From positions 1 to 9,315 of the forward strand of contig PXBQ01000358.1 of NCBI GenBank assembly GCA_003566875.1: a DNA stretch of 9,315 bases, written 5' to 3'. Positions 1 through 6,761 of the stretch are shown one piece after another. The translations under genes and the position numbers were made by a program. This DNA comes from Spirochaetaceae bacterium (GTDB taxonomy: Bacteria; Spirochaetota; Spirochaetia; DSM-27196; PXBQ01). Each line of letters begins with the position of its first letter. Positions within the stretch are counted from its first letter, which is position 1. Under the pieces are notes generated by a model, which made no database searches, was not told where the DNA came from, and saw only the letters and a program-made list of their open reading frames with translations.

Positions 1-1598
1 CCGGTTACGCGGATTTTTTTGACCGCAAATCCGTACTCTCGAAGGACGCGCGCCGCGCTGCGCGGACTCCAGACCGTGAAGTGATCCGCGGGGCTACTTT
101 CCAGGAATCGTCTCAGGTCGCGCCGACCGGAGACTCCCGTCGCGTTCGGCGTCGAAAACGCGAAAACGCCGCCTGGAGCGATGAGTCGTGCGACCGTACG
201 AAGAATGTCGTCTATCTCGGCGAAATGCTCGATGACGTACCACATCGTTATGCGGTCGAACGTAGAGATCCCAAAAACGGCCGGATCAAATACCCGCACG
301 TCGCACGAAAGCGCGCGTAGACCGAGCGTGTTCGTCACGTACTCCACCGGTTCGTGCGCGACGTCGATTCCAAAAACGCGATAGCCGCGTTCGTGCGCGG
401 AAACTAAAAACGGGCCGTACGCGCAGCCTATGTCGAGCAGCGTCGTCGAGGAGCCGGCGGGAGCGACTCGTTCGCTCGTATTGATTCTCTCGTGTGCAAC
501 CGCCGCGATGCTGTCGAAGTCCTCGAGGTACGTCCGCCCGTACTGTTTTTTGTACTCGTCCGAGAAATACGACTCGGAGTACTGAATACCCGACGGCGAA
601 TACCTCTGCATCGCGATCAACCCCGACGGCGCGCGTCGATATGTCCTATCGCGGAATCTTGCGATTACCGGATACGTTGAGATACCGCGAACCCCTTCCG
701 GCGCAAGAGCGTTCAGCGTATCGCTCAACGCGACCGGTTTCGGCGGCGCGAGCGACCGGGACGCGGTGACAATCTCGCCGAACTTTTTCTTCGCACCCGC
801 GACCCGTCGCGCCGCACGGCGACCTACTCCAAAGGTAAGGAATCCCGCCTTGCGCGAAAGCGCGTCGTGATACGCCGTCGGGTTCACGAGCGCGACCGGC
901 ACGTTCGCGGATAACGCCTCGTACGCCGTTAACCCGAAAGACGTTACGACGAGATCGAACATGTGCAGCCGTTCGCGGAGATCTTTTGGTGCATCGAGAA
1001 CCTGAACACCCACGGGCAGCGATTCGCGCGGCGCAAACGGCCCCCAAACCGCTGTAACCGATGCCGGACGCCCGATGGACGACTCGACGATACTCTTGAC
1101 GGTCGGCACGGTGAGCCCGGCGGGATCCGCCCCGCCAAAACTCACGAGAACGGAGGACAGGCCGTCGGGGAACCCGGACCGTTTTGTTGTCACGGGCCGG
1201 AGAAAACCGGTCGACGCGGTGTTCGCGGGTGTCCGCTCGAGATTTGGAAGCGTATCGATGAGGTAGGATAGAAACCGTCGTGCCTCGCCTCCCGCGTCGA
1301 TCCCAACGGTGAGCGCATCCTCGCACTTCCGGAGGTCCGATAAAGACGGGCGCATCTGGTCGAAAACCACAAAATCGTACCGTGCTGCGATCGTCTCCAC
1401 GATCTCACACGCGATTGGGTCGACGGGCAGTGTATCGAGAAGCTCAGTGCGCGTCCTTTGATCGGTGTCGGGGCGTTCGGGAAGAACGATCGAGACTTCG
1501 CCGTCGAGTTCGGATGCAAGCGCGAAGGAACGCACGATGTGTCCGAGGCCACGCGATCTGCCGAGTTCGGGTACAAGCAGAAACCGACGCGCGCTCAC
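1..1598 (-). CDS. PseG/SpsG-like GT-B protein fused to class I SAM methyltransferase (3' end outside window)
   Basis: One open frame runs from a GTG at 1598 to the left edge with no stop: 532 codons in view. I read it codon by codon across the domain junction and found no frameshift. Residues 1-300 resemble PseG/SpsG (UDP-sugar hydrolase or GT-B type): GLGHIVR at 17-23 matches the family's GxGHxxR with its catalytic-type His20, SFGGADP at 153-159 is the inter-domain motif, and TSFGLTAYEAL at 219-229 corresponds to the acceptor/nucleotide loop. After a linker, residues 345-532 are a Rossmann methyltransferase: LLDIGCAYGP at 387-396 (SAM loop), Asp412 ending strand 2 (GID), WYVIEH at 453-458 and APGG at 474-477. 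The GTG overlaps the spsF stop as GTGA, so translation is probably coupled. PseG and SpsG are usually separate proteins; the fusion suggests one enzyme that processes and methylates a sugar or its carrier. The substrate is unknown. The domain calls are firm, the role is inferred. Confidence 0.85.
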   Translation of the reverse strand, partial: MSARRFLLVPELGRSRGLGHIVRSFALASELDGEVSIVLPERPDTDQRTRTELLDTLPVDPIACEIVETIAARYDFVVFDQMRPSLSDLRKCEDALTVGIDAGGEARRFLSYLIDTLPNLERTPANTASTGFLRPVTTKRSGFPDGLSSVLVSFGGADPAGLTVPTVKSIVESSIGRPASVTAVWGPFAPRESLPVGVQVLDAPKDLRERLHMFDLVVTSFGLTAYEALSANVPVALVNPTAYHDALSRKAGFLTFGVGRRAARRVAGAKKKFGEIVTASRSLAPPKPVALSDTLNALAPEGVRGISTYPVIARFRDRTYRRAPSGLIAMQRYSPSGIQYSESYFSDEYKKQYGRTYLEDFDSIAAVAHERINTSERVAPAGSSTTLLDIGCAYGPFLVSAHERGYRVFGIDVAHEPVEYVTNTLGLRALSCDVRVFDPAVFGISTFDRITMWYVIEHFAEIDDILRTVARLIAPGGVFAFSTPNATGVSGRRDLRRFLESSPADHFTVWSPRSAARVLREYGFAVKKIRVT

Positions 1599-2284
1599 GC
1601 GTATCCCGCCACGTCGGACCCGTGCCGACGGAGCCACTCTACAACCGCCGGTGTATCGATCGGTTTTCCGTCGTAAAGACCTTCGAATATGCGAACGAGA
1701 CGCGCGTAGTCGTCCGCCGTGTCGAGCGTCACGCTCTCATACTCGCAGTCGTAGAGACGCTCGACGCGCGGGCGCACGATCCGGAACCGTTCGGGTCTCC
1801 GGTACAGAAAAGGTGAGACGTGTTCTCTCTCGTACGCGTCCTGCGCCTCAGCACCTGCGGCGAGCAACGCCGAAGCACGTAAAACCTCCACCCCCAACCC
1901 GATCGGCATACCAAGAAGTCCGGTGTAGTCCGCCCCTGTCGCGCGGTGGTACACAACAGCTTTTCTCGCGAGTTCGGGACTCACGAGAGGGTTGTCGCCC
2001 GTCGCGCGGATGACCGTTGTCGGTTCATACGCGTGGATTGCCGCGCAGTACCGGTCGAGAACGTCGTCGGGGGAGCCGGCGAAAAGGTCAAAGCCGCACG
2101 TCCGTGCGATGCCTTTAAAACACTCCGCGCCGGCCGCGTCGGTTAGGAGCACATACCTTTGCGCGGGTACGAGCCTCATCGCCTCCATCGCGTGTTCGAG
2201 CACGGTGCGCCCCGCGAGCTCGAGCAACGCTTTTCTTGGTAATCGAGTCGAGTCGAGCCTCGCCTGCAAGAAAACACAAATCAC
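1595..2284 (-). CDS. spsF: SpsF-family cytidylyltransferase-like protein (sugar activation)
   Basis: A 229-residue protein of the SpsF branch of nucleotidyltransferases, related to CMP-acylneuraminate synthetases, which activate a sugar acid with CTP; it should act in the cytoplasm. The N-terminus carries the nucleotide-binding signature ARLDSTRLPRK (8-18). RATGDNPL (93-100) holds the metal-binding Asp, and TLDTADD (186-192) is the late family motif. Length is close to the usual 230-250. The start is set at GTG 2284 rather than ATG 2299, because a perfect GGAGGT lies six bases before the GTG and the GTG overlaps the upstream stop as GTGA, while the ATG has no clear Shine-Dalgarno. It lies between a glycosyltransferase-like gene and the PseG-methyltransferase fusion, as expected for a nonulosonate-type pathway. 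The exact sugar and nucleotide cannot be read from sequence. Confidence 0.88.
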   Translation of the reverse strand: MICVFLQARLDSTRLPRKALLELAGRTVLEHAMEAMRLVPAQRYVLLTDAAGAECFKGIARTCGFDLFAGSPDDVLDRYCAAIHAYEPTTVIRATGDNPLVSPELARKAVVYHRATGADYTGLLGMPIGLGVEVLRASALLAAGAEAQDAYEREHVSPFLYRRPERFRIVRPRVERLYDCEYESVTLDTADDYARLVRIFEGLYDGKPIDTPAVVEWLRRHGSDVAGYA

Positions 2285-3240
2285 TGCTCGACCTCCCATA
2301 ATTCAGTAACTCTGCGAGCGTCCTGGCGGAACCGATACCGGTTTGCCTCGACCCAAGCGCGAATGTCCGCAAACACTCGGTACCCGCGGAGCAATCCGTG
2401 GCCCGATCGAAACGCGAACCGTAAGACGCGCGAAGCCGGCAGAATCGCGCGATCACCTGAGAACCGTACCGAAAGATTCTTCGCATGAAACCGCGCGTAA
2501 CTCGCGTCGTTCGTCGTATCTTCAGGCGACGGGAGCCCGGAGTACGCGACGCGAAGTTGTGGATCGCACACGATCGATTCACCCCACATAAAAGCGCGAA
2601 ACCCAAAATCGGCCTTCTGCCAATACGAGTTGGTTATCAACGGGTCGTAACCGCCGATTCCGATGAATTTCTCCTTGTTGTACAGCCCAACGTAGTCGTA
2701 CGGAAAGAGACTCGGCGCCCCGTCATCGCGCGGAGCGACCGCGACGAGCCGAAGGAAGTTCTTGAAGAACGCAGGGGCGTACACGGTTGGGATAATCTCG
2801 GATTTTTCGTTTCGTGCAAACGGCACGACACAGAGAACGCCCCTCGATGCGGCTTTTTCGATCGGTTTCGCCGAAGTCGGCACGAGCGTTACGTCGTTCC
2901 AGATCACCATGACCGAGTTCGAGCCGGACTCCTTGATCGTGAGGTTGATCGTTTCACCCGTCGTTAGCTTTTTGTGCAGAAGCACGAACCGTACGCGCGG
3001 CATTCGACGCGAGAGCGATTCGACCTCGTACGCCGATTCACCCGGCTCGACGCACAAAACTTCGGTCGCACCGAGCCGCTCGAGTTCGCCGAGTGTCGCG
3101 CTTCTATTGAATCTCCCGCCGCGATTCAACAGTACGATCGTGAAACCATGAGTGCGGGCGCGTGGCCGGTCGTGGTGTCGCCCTCCGACGACCGTGTACG
3201 TGCCGTCGTCGCACTCAAAAATTGAAGGTGTAGTACTCAT
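2281..3240 (-). CDS. GT2-like (GT-A fold) glycosyltransferase with altered active-site motifs
   Basis: A 319-residue protein counted from ATG 3240. TIVLLNRG at 34-41 looks like the first GT-A strand. The stretch around 93-121 follows the GT2 plan of a substrate helix then a metal-site strand, but shows IWNDVTLVP where a DxD is expected. KFIGIGGYDP at 191-200 followed by YWQKADFGFRAFMWG at 206-220 closely mimics the GT2 pattern 'F..iGGfDe...weD.DlgfRa...G', with the usual Glu-Asp pair replaced by Gln-Lys. It probably transfers or binds a sugar nucleotide, but catalysis is uncertain. No membrane segment is seen. The frame is open further upstream; ATG 3240 is chosen because it gives a modest 26-nt overlap with the preceding gene and has a GAG seven bases ahead. 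An earlier start would overlap that gene by up to 143 nt. The stop forms GTGA with spsF. Confidence 0.65.
   Translation of the reverse strand: MSTTPSIFECDDGTYTVVGGRHHDRPRARTHGFTIVLLNRGGRFNRSATLGELERLGATEVLCVEPGESAYEVESLSRRMPRVRFVLLHKKLTTGETINLTIKESGSNSVMVIWNDVTLVPTSAKPIEKAASRGVLCVVPFARNEKSEIIPTVYAPAFFKNFLRLVAVAPRDDGAPSLFPYDYVGLYNKEKFIGIGGYDPLITNSYWQKADFGFRAFMWGESIVCDPQLRVAYSGLPSPEDTTNDASYARFHAKNLSVRFSGDRAILPASRVLRFAFRSGHGLLRGYRVFADIRAWVEANRYRFRQDARRVTELWEVEQ
2291..2296 (-). promoter_or_regulatory. Shine-Dalgarno of spsF (decides the GTG start)
   Basis: GGAGGT on the minus strand lies six bases upstream of GTG 2284. It sits inside the end of the preceding coding region, so ribosomes finishing that gene end next to it. 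It would lie inside the coding region if ATG 2299 were the start, which argues against that ATG. Confidence 0.85.
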
Positions 3241-4738
3241 CGCATTTCTCGCATAGTCGCGGGTAGGCACCGCGTACATGCATCTCGTGATACGTCGCGC
3301 CGCCGGACCACGCCGCTTCGATTCCGTCGTCAAAAATATTGCCGAGAACGTGTTCACGGTCGAGATCCTCGCGACACAAAACCACGGTGCCGTCGAGAAG
3401 AATGTTCACGTCTCGTTTTACGTGCCAACACGGATACCGCTTCACCGGAGACAGGTCGCACACCCGCCGGTCGGGCAATCTCCCGCAGTAATGATCGTGT
3501 TTCTGAATGATCACGTGCGAAGGCGTCCCGACCGCCGACGGATCGAGTCCGACGCTTTTACGATACCGTTCGCTCCACCGCCGAAAGAATCCGTCGAGAT
3601 GCTCTTCGTTCAGTTTCATGCGAGTCGCTTGAACCCACGTGCGTTCGGGGGCGAGATCGATGAAAATCTCGGCAAATCCGATCGCGTCGTCGTAGCCGTC
3701 GCCACGAATCGCTCTGTAAACCTCGGGATCATCCGCGTCGAGTACCACGATCCATGAGATATTCTCAGCCGACGCCTGCGCGACGCGATCCGGGTTCTCC
3801 CAACCGACGCCGGCGGTCTCGAAGATAAACGATGCATTCGGGCGGGCCGCGCACACCGCGATCAACTCCTCAATCGCTGTGTACCGCACGACGTCACCGT
3901 ATAGCGACATCGCGATCACGCACTCGGGCGACATCGTCAATACTTCGTCGATTACCCGCTCAACGCGATCTACGGGCATCGTCGTGCTCGTTTTCGCGTC
4001 GCGACCGTCGTTCGCAAACGGATCGTACACCGTCGGGATGAAACCGTCCGCGATCTGTATCGCCGCGTACGTCGGCACGCCGCGTAATGCCGTGCCGTTT
4101 CTTTCGATCGTTTCGATTATCGATGCGGTCGATGAAAGCATGCCGTGATCGTGCAGGTTTTTGCAGACGACGAAGTTGTTTCGCGTGTCGCACGCGAGAG
4201 TGATCCGAAGCATCCGCAGATCGACCGCGGAAATCTCCGTTTCTACGTCGAACGCATTAATATCCTTCTGAACAACCGAAAAAATCGCATCGCGTCCGAC
4301 CGCTCTCGTATCGCCGGTCGCCAGATCCGCCAATCGGGCGAGGATACGCGTACTGAGGATTTCGGGAGAAACCGCCGCGGGAAACCCGTCCGCAAAAGAG
4401 TACTCGACAAAGTACTTCCGGTGTTTTTCGATCATCGTGCGGCACAACTCGGGGTCGAGAAAAGGGGCATCGCCGGGTACGACGACGATCGCGTCGTACC
4501 CGGCGCCCGCTAGTCGTAATGCATCGAACAAACCGGCGATGTTCCACGACTCACGAACATCTGAGCTCCAGGTGTCCGGATACAGAGCTCGCGCAGCGGG
4601 TTTGCAGATGACGTGCGCCGGCGTCGAAAGCGCGTCGACGTACCGCCGAACTCGATCGCACGCCGATTCGCCGTCGAACGCGCCGAGTTGAGCGTACTCC
4701 GATACGTCCGTACCATTGACAATACAAAGTGTGTTCAT
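3215..4738 (-). CDS. Spiro-SPASM protein: SpsF-like domain, radical-SAM-like middle without cluster cysteines, SPASM C-terminus
   Basis: 507 residues, start ATG 4738 with AGGG four bases ahead. Residues 1-200 resemble SpsF-type nucleotidyltransferases: VVVPGDAPFLDPEL at 85-98 with Asp90, and LRITLACDTRNNF further on mirrors the 'LTLDTxxD' motif. The N-terminal ARxxSTRLPxK signature is missing. Residues 225-400 look like the radical SAM barrel, but at the cluster site the sequence is IADGFIPTVYDPF (229-241), with no CxxxCxxC. The C-terminus is a SPASM-type region with Cys418, 427, 437 (PCWH), 455 (DGTVVLC), 496 and 499 (CEKC), able to bind an iron-sulphur cluster. This layout matches the family called spiro-SPASM, which I recall as confined to spirochaetes and without known function. 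It is the first gene of the sugar operon, so a role in sugar modification is likely, probably as a scaffold or a non-radical enzyme. Confidence 0.85.
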   Translation of the reverse strand: MNTLCIVNGTDVSEYAQLGAFDGESACDRVRRYVDALSTPAHVICKPAARALYPDTWSSDVRESWNIAGLFDALRLAGAGYDAIVVVPGDAPFLDPELCRTMIEKHRKYFVEYSFADGFPAAVSPEILSTRILARLADLATGDTRAVGRDAIFSVVQKDINAFDVETEISAVDLRMLRITLACDTRNNFVVCKNLHDHGMLSSTASIIETIERNGTALRGVPTYAAIQIADGFIPTVYDPFANDGRDAKTSTTMPVDRVERVIDEVLTMSPECVIAMSLYGDVVRYTAIEELIAVCAARPNASFIFETAGVGWENPDRVAQASAENISWIVVLDADDPEVYRAIRGDGYDDAIGFAEIFIDLAPERTWVQATRMKLNEEHLDGFFRRWSERYRKSVGLDPSAVGTPSHVIIQKHDHYCGRLPDRRVCDLSPVKRYPCWHVKRDVNILLDGTVVLCREDLDREHVLGNIFDDGIEAAWSGGATYHEMHVRGAYPRLCEKCDEYYTFNF

Positions 4739-4753
4739 ACTACCCTACTCTTC

Positions 4754-4782
4754 TTTATCGACACGGCTCCCGACGTTGTGAA
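4754..4782 (-). promoter_or_regulatory. Candidate sigma-70-type promoter of the sugar operon
   Basis: On the minus strand TTCACA (4782-4777, five of six matches to the -35 consensus) is separated by exactly 17 bases from GATAAA (4759-4754, four of six matches to the -10). Transcription would begin near 4747, leaving a very short leader before ATG 4738 that just includes the AGGG. The short leader is a weakness of this call. Confidence 0.35.
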
Positions 4783-4825
4783 GACGGATTGAGCTTATCA
4801 CGGGAAAAAGGGTAATCTCAATTCG

Positions 4826-6040
4826 ATGGCCGACTCCCAGCACGTTTTCACCGTTACCGAGATCACGCACACGATCAAGGGTCTCCTCGAACAGTCACTG
4901 CCGAATGTTGTGGTCGAAGGTGAAATATCCAACTTTCGTCCGTCTGGAGCCGGCCACCTTTACTTCACGCTGAAAGACGACGATGCGATGATCTCGGTCG
5001 TGATGTTTCGCGGTAGAGCGCAATCGCTCACGTTCGAACCGCAAGACGGCGGGCTCGTCCGTGTGACGGGTTCGGTCTCGGTCTACGCGAAGCGTGGTGC
5101 GTACCAGATCATCGCGGACGCTCTTGAACCGGCCGGCACAGGCCGGATTCTTGCTCTGCTCGAGGAGAGAAAACAGAGACTCGCCGCCGAGGGGCTGTTT
5201 TCACCCGAACGGAAATCCCCACTACCGCTCCTCCCGGAATGCGTTGCGGTCGTGACCTCACCGACGGGCGCCGCGATTCGTGACATCATCACGGTCGTGA
5301 ACCGGCGTAACGCCGGTTTGCGTGTCGTCGTGTTTCCGACGGCCGTGCAGGGCGACGACGCCGCACCGCAGATAGCCGACCAAATTTCCCGGGCGGATCG
5401 CATGAAAATCGCCGACGTGATCGTCGTCGCGCGCGGTGGTGGATCGATCGAGGACCTTCTTCCGTTCTCCGAAGAAGTTGTCGTCCGGGCGGTCGCCGAG
5501 TCCTCGACTCCGGTTATCTCGGCCGTCGGACACGAAATAGATTTTGCGTTGAGCGACTTTGCGGCGGACCTCAGGGCCGCGACACCGTCGGCGGCCGCTG
5601 AGATCGTGACGGCAAACCGGGACGAGATAAAACGGCGTATTCACGACCTCGGACGCTCGGTCATCCACTCGTACGCGGGTATTCTGGGACGCGCCCGCAT
5701 GATCCAAGCACAGTTCACACCGCAGAATCTCGAGCGTACGTACCGCGCGATCGTGCAGCCGTATCTACAGCGTCTCGATGACGCAACCGAGGGCATCACC
5801 GACGGAATGCGCCGGGTCGTCACGACGGCGCGTCACCGCGTAAGTCTCGCGGGTGCGAGACTCGAGGCGTGCTCGCCGTACGAGATCTTGAAGCGAGGCT
5901 ACGCGGTGGTGTACAACGATAAGGGTTTGGTTGTGAACAGAAGCCGTGAGCTCAGGAAGGATGAAAACGTCACGATGCGTTTTGTCGACGGTACCGCAGG
6001 CGCGCTAATTCAGGATGTGCAAAACGATGAAAAACTTTGA
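4826..6040 (+). CDS. xseA: Exodeoxyribonuclease VII large subunit
   Basis: A 404-residue catalytic subunit of exonuclease VII, which with several XseB copies degrades single-stranded DNA from either end into short oligonucleotides in repair and recombination. The N-terminal OB-fold is at about 7-105 (VFTVTEI, VEGEISNF, GHLYFTLKD). The catalytic domain begins near 130 (AVVTSPTGAAIRDI, 141-154) and includes ARGGGSIEDL (202-211), GHEIDF (235-240) and the DxxADxRAxTPSAAAE block (244-259). A helical stretch follows at about 262-345, then the conserved RGYA region. It is about 50 residues shorter than the E. coli protein; the difference appears to lie in the helical region, and no core motif is lost. 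The ATG is preceded by AAGGG at a rather long 13-base distance. It is the first gene of an operon with xseB, transcribed away from the sugar operon. Confidence 0.97.
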   Translation: MADSQHVFTVTEITHTIKGLLEQSLPNVVVEGEISNFRPSGAGHLYFTLKDDDAMISVVMFRGRAQSLTFEPQDGGLVRVTGSVSVYAKRGAYQIIADALEPAGTGRILALLEERKQRLAAEGLFSPERKSPLPLLPECVAVVTSPTGAAIRDIITVVNRRNAGLRVVVFPTAVQGDDAAPQIADQISRADRMKIADVIVVARGGGSIEDLLPFSEEVVVRAVAESSTPVISAVGHEIDFALSDFAADLRAATPSAAAEIVTANRDEIKRRIHDLGRSVIHSYAGILGRARMIQAQFTPQNLERTYRAIVQPYLQRLDDATEGITDGMRRVVTTARHRVSLAGARLEACSPYEILKRGYAVVYNDKGLVVNRSRELRKDENVTMRFVDGTAGALIQDVQNDEKL

Positions 6041-6278
6041 GGAACGTCTGGCTCGACTCGAGGAACTCGCGGAAAAGCTTCGAGACGGCGAGATACCGCT
6101 TCACGAGGCGACGGCAAGTTTTGAGGAAGGCGTGAAACTCGCACGTGACCTGGAAAAAGACCTCGGAAAGATCGAGAAGAGAATAGAGATCCTGATAAAC
6201 AAACCCGATACACCGGAAGAACCGCCGATTCTAGAACTCTTCCCCGAACTCAACGACCTCCGACCGAACGGCACGTAA
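6027..6278 (+). CDS. xseB: Exodeoxyribonuclease VII small subunit
   Basis: An 83-residue, all-helical protein that binds several times to the helical region of XseA. The family signature is clear: FEERLARLEELAEKLRDGEI, then PLHEATASFEEG and a charged second helix (the two-helix coiled hairpin of XseB), followed by a proline-rich tail. An in-frame ATG at 6015 would give 87 residues, but it directly abuts the AGGA at 6012-6015. ATG 6027 has that AGGA at a workable 11-base spacing and gives the usual MxxFEExL beginning. The start lies 14 bases inside xseA, so the two are translationally linked, suiting a complex with many small subunits per large one. The gene ends 24 bases from the convergent DUF192 gene. 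Confidence 0.95.
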   Translation: MKNFEERLARLEELAEKLRDGEIPLHEATASFEEGVKLARDLEKDLGKIEKRIEILINKPDTPEEPPILELFPELNDLRPNGT

Positions 6279-6302
6279 TACACGCGATACTCGACGCGCG
6301 TC

Positions 6303-6761
6303 TCAAAATTCTTCGGGAATCTGAACTCGGTCGCCGGGCCGGATTCCGAGATCCCCGAACGTCCCCTTGTTCACCTCGAGCGCGTATCGCGCCGGAAACC
6401 GCGACTCTATCGTTTCGAGCGAGAACGGTTCCATGTCGTACATCTCCATGATTAAACCGTCGTCGCGGATGAACGCGATGCTCAACGGGATGCGAGTGTC
6501 CTTCATCCAAAACGACAACCGACGTTCGGACTCGAACACAAAAAGCATTCCTCCGGTTTCAGGAATCGAGTCGCGGTGCATAAGCCCACGCGCGCGTTCC
6601 TCGTCGGTCATCGCCACTTCAACATAAAACGTATGTGAGTTGATGCGTAGCTGTACCGTTTCTGCGCGATCATCGGCGCAGCTCACGATCACGCCCGACA
6701 CCAGAACGTTAAAACTGATCAAGAAAAATGCTACGCGATAATGTGCTGAAAGCTTGCTCAC
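6303..6761 (-). CDS. DUF192 family lipoprotein
   Basis: 152 residues from GTG 6761. The N-terminus is a signal peptide (hydrophobic run at about 10-26) ending in a lipobox-like IVSC at 25-28, so the mature protein is probably anchored by a lipidated Cys28 outside the inner membrane. The rest is the compact DUF192 (COG1430) fold, with RARGLMHR (56-63), GGMLFVF (70-76), SFWMKDTRIPL (83-93) and RYALEVNKG near 124-132, all family hallmarks. The function of DUF192 proteins is not established. I chose GTG 6761 over the TTG at 6788 because AAGGAAG lies nine bases upstream of the GTG and the signal peptide then has a normal length; the TTG has no ribosome site. The start lies 53 bases inside the preceding gene, so the two are an operon. 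Confidence 0.88.
   Translation of the reverse strand: MSKLSAHYRVAFFLISFNVLVSGVIVSCADDRAETVQLRINSHTFYVEVAMTDEERARGLMHRDSIPETGGMLFVFESERRLSFWMKDTRIPLSIAFIRDDGLIMEMYDMEPFSLETIESRFPARYALEVNKGTFGDLGIRPGDRVQIPEEF

Noticed and set aside
1..600. A separate methyltransferase gene
   Set aside because: No stop or start separates the methyltransferase region from the PseG-like region; the frame is continuous from 1598.
646..1326. A 226-residue open frame on the minus strand
   Set aside because: It is Arg-rich, low-quality protein in another frame of the PseG-methyltransferase gene, whose own frame has clear family motifs throughout.
2485..2967. A 160-residue open frame on the plus strand opposite the glycosyltransferase gene
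   Set aside because: No recognisable motif, and the opposite strand is convincingly coding; GC-rich DNA often gives such antisense frames.
4789..4818. TTGAGC - 18 bases - TAATCT as a promoter for xseA
   Set aside because: Only 4/6 and 3/6 matches, and transcription would start at about the ATG itself, leaving no room for the ribosome site.
5258..5707. A 149-residue open frame opposite xseA
   Set aside because: It lies across the conserved catalytic core of xseA and has no domain features.
6279..6302. A terminator between the convergent xseB and DUF192 genes
   Set aside because: The 24-base gap holds no clear stem-loop or T-run; any terminator must lie inside one of the coding regions.
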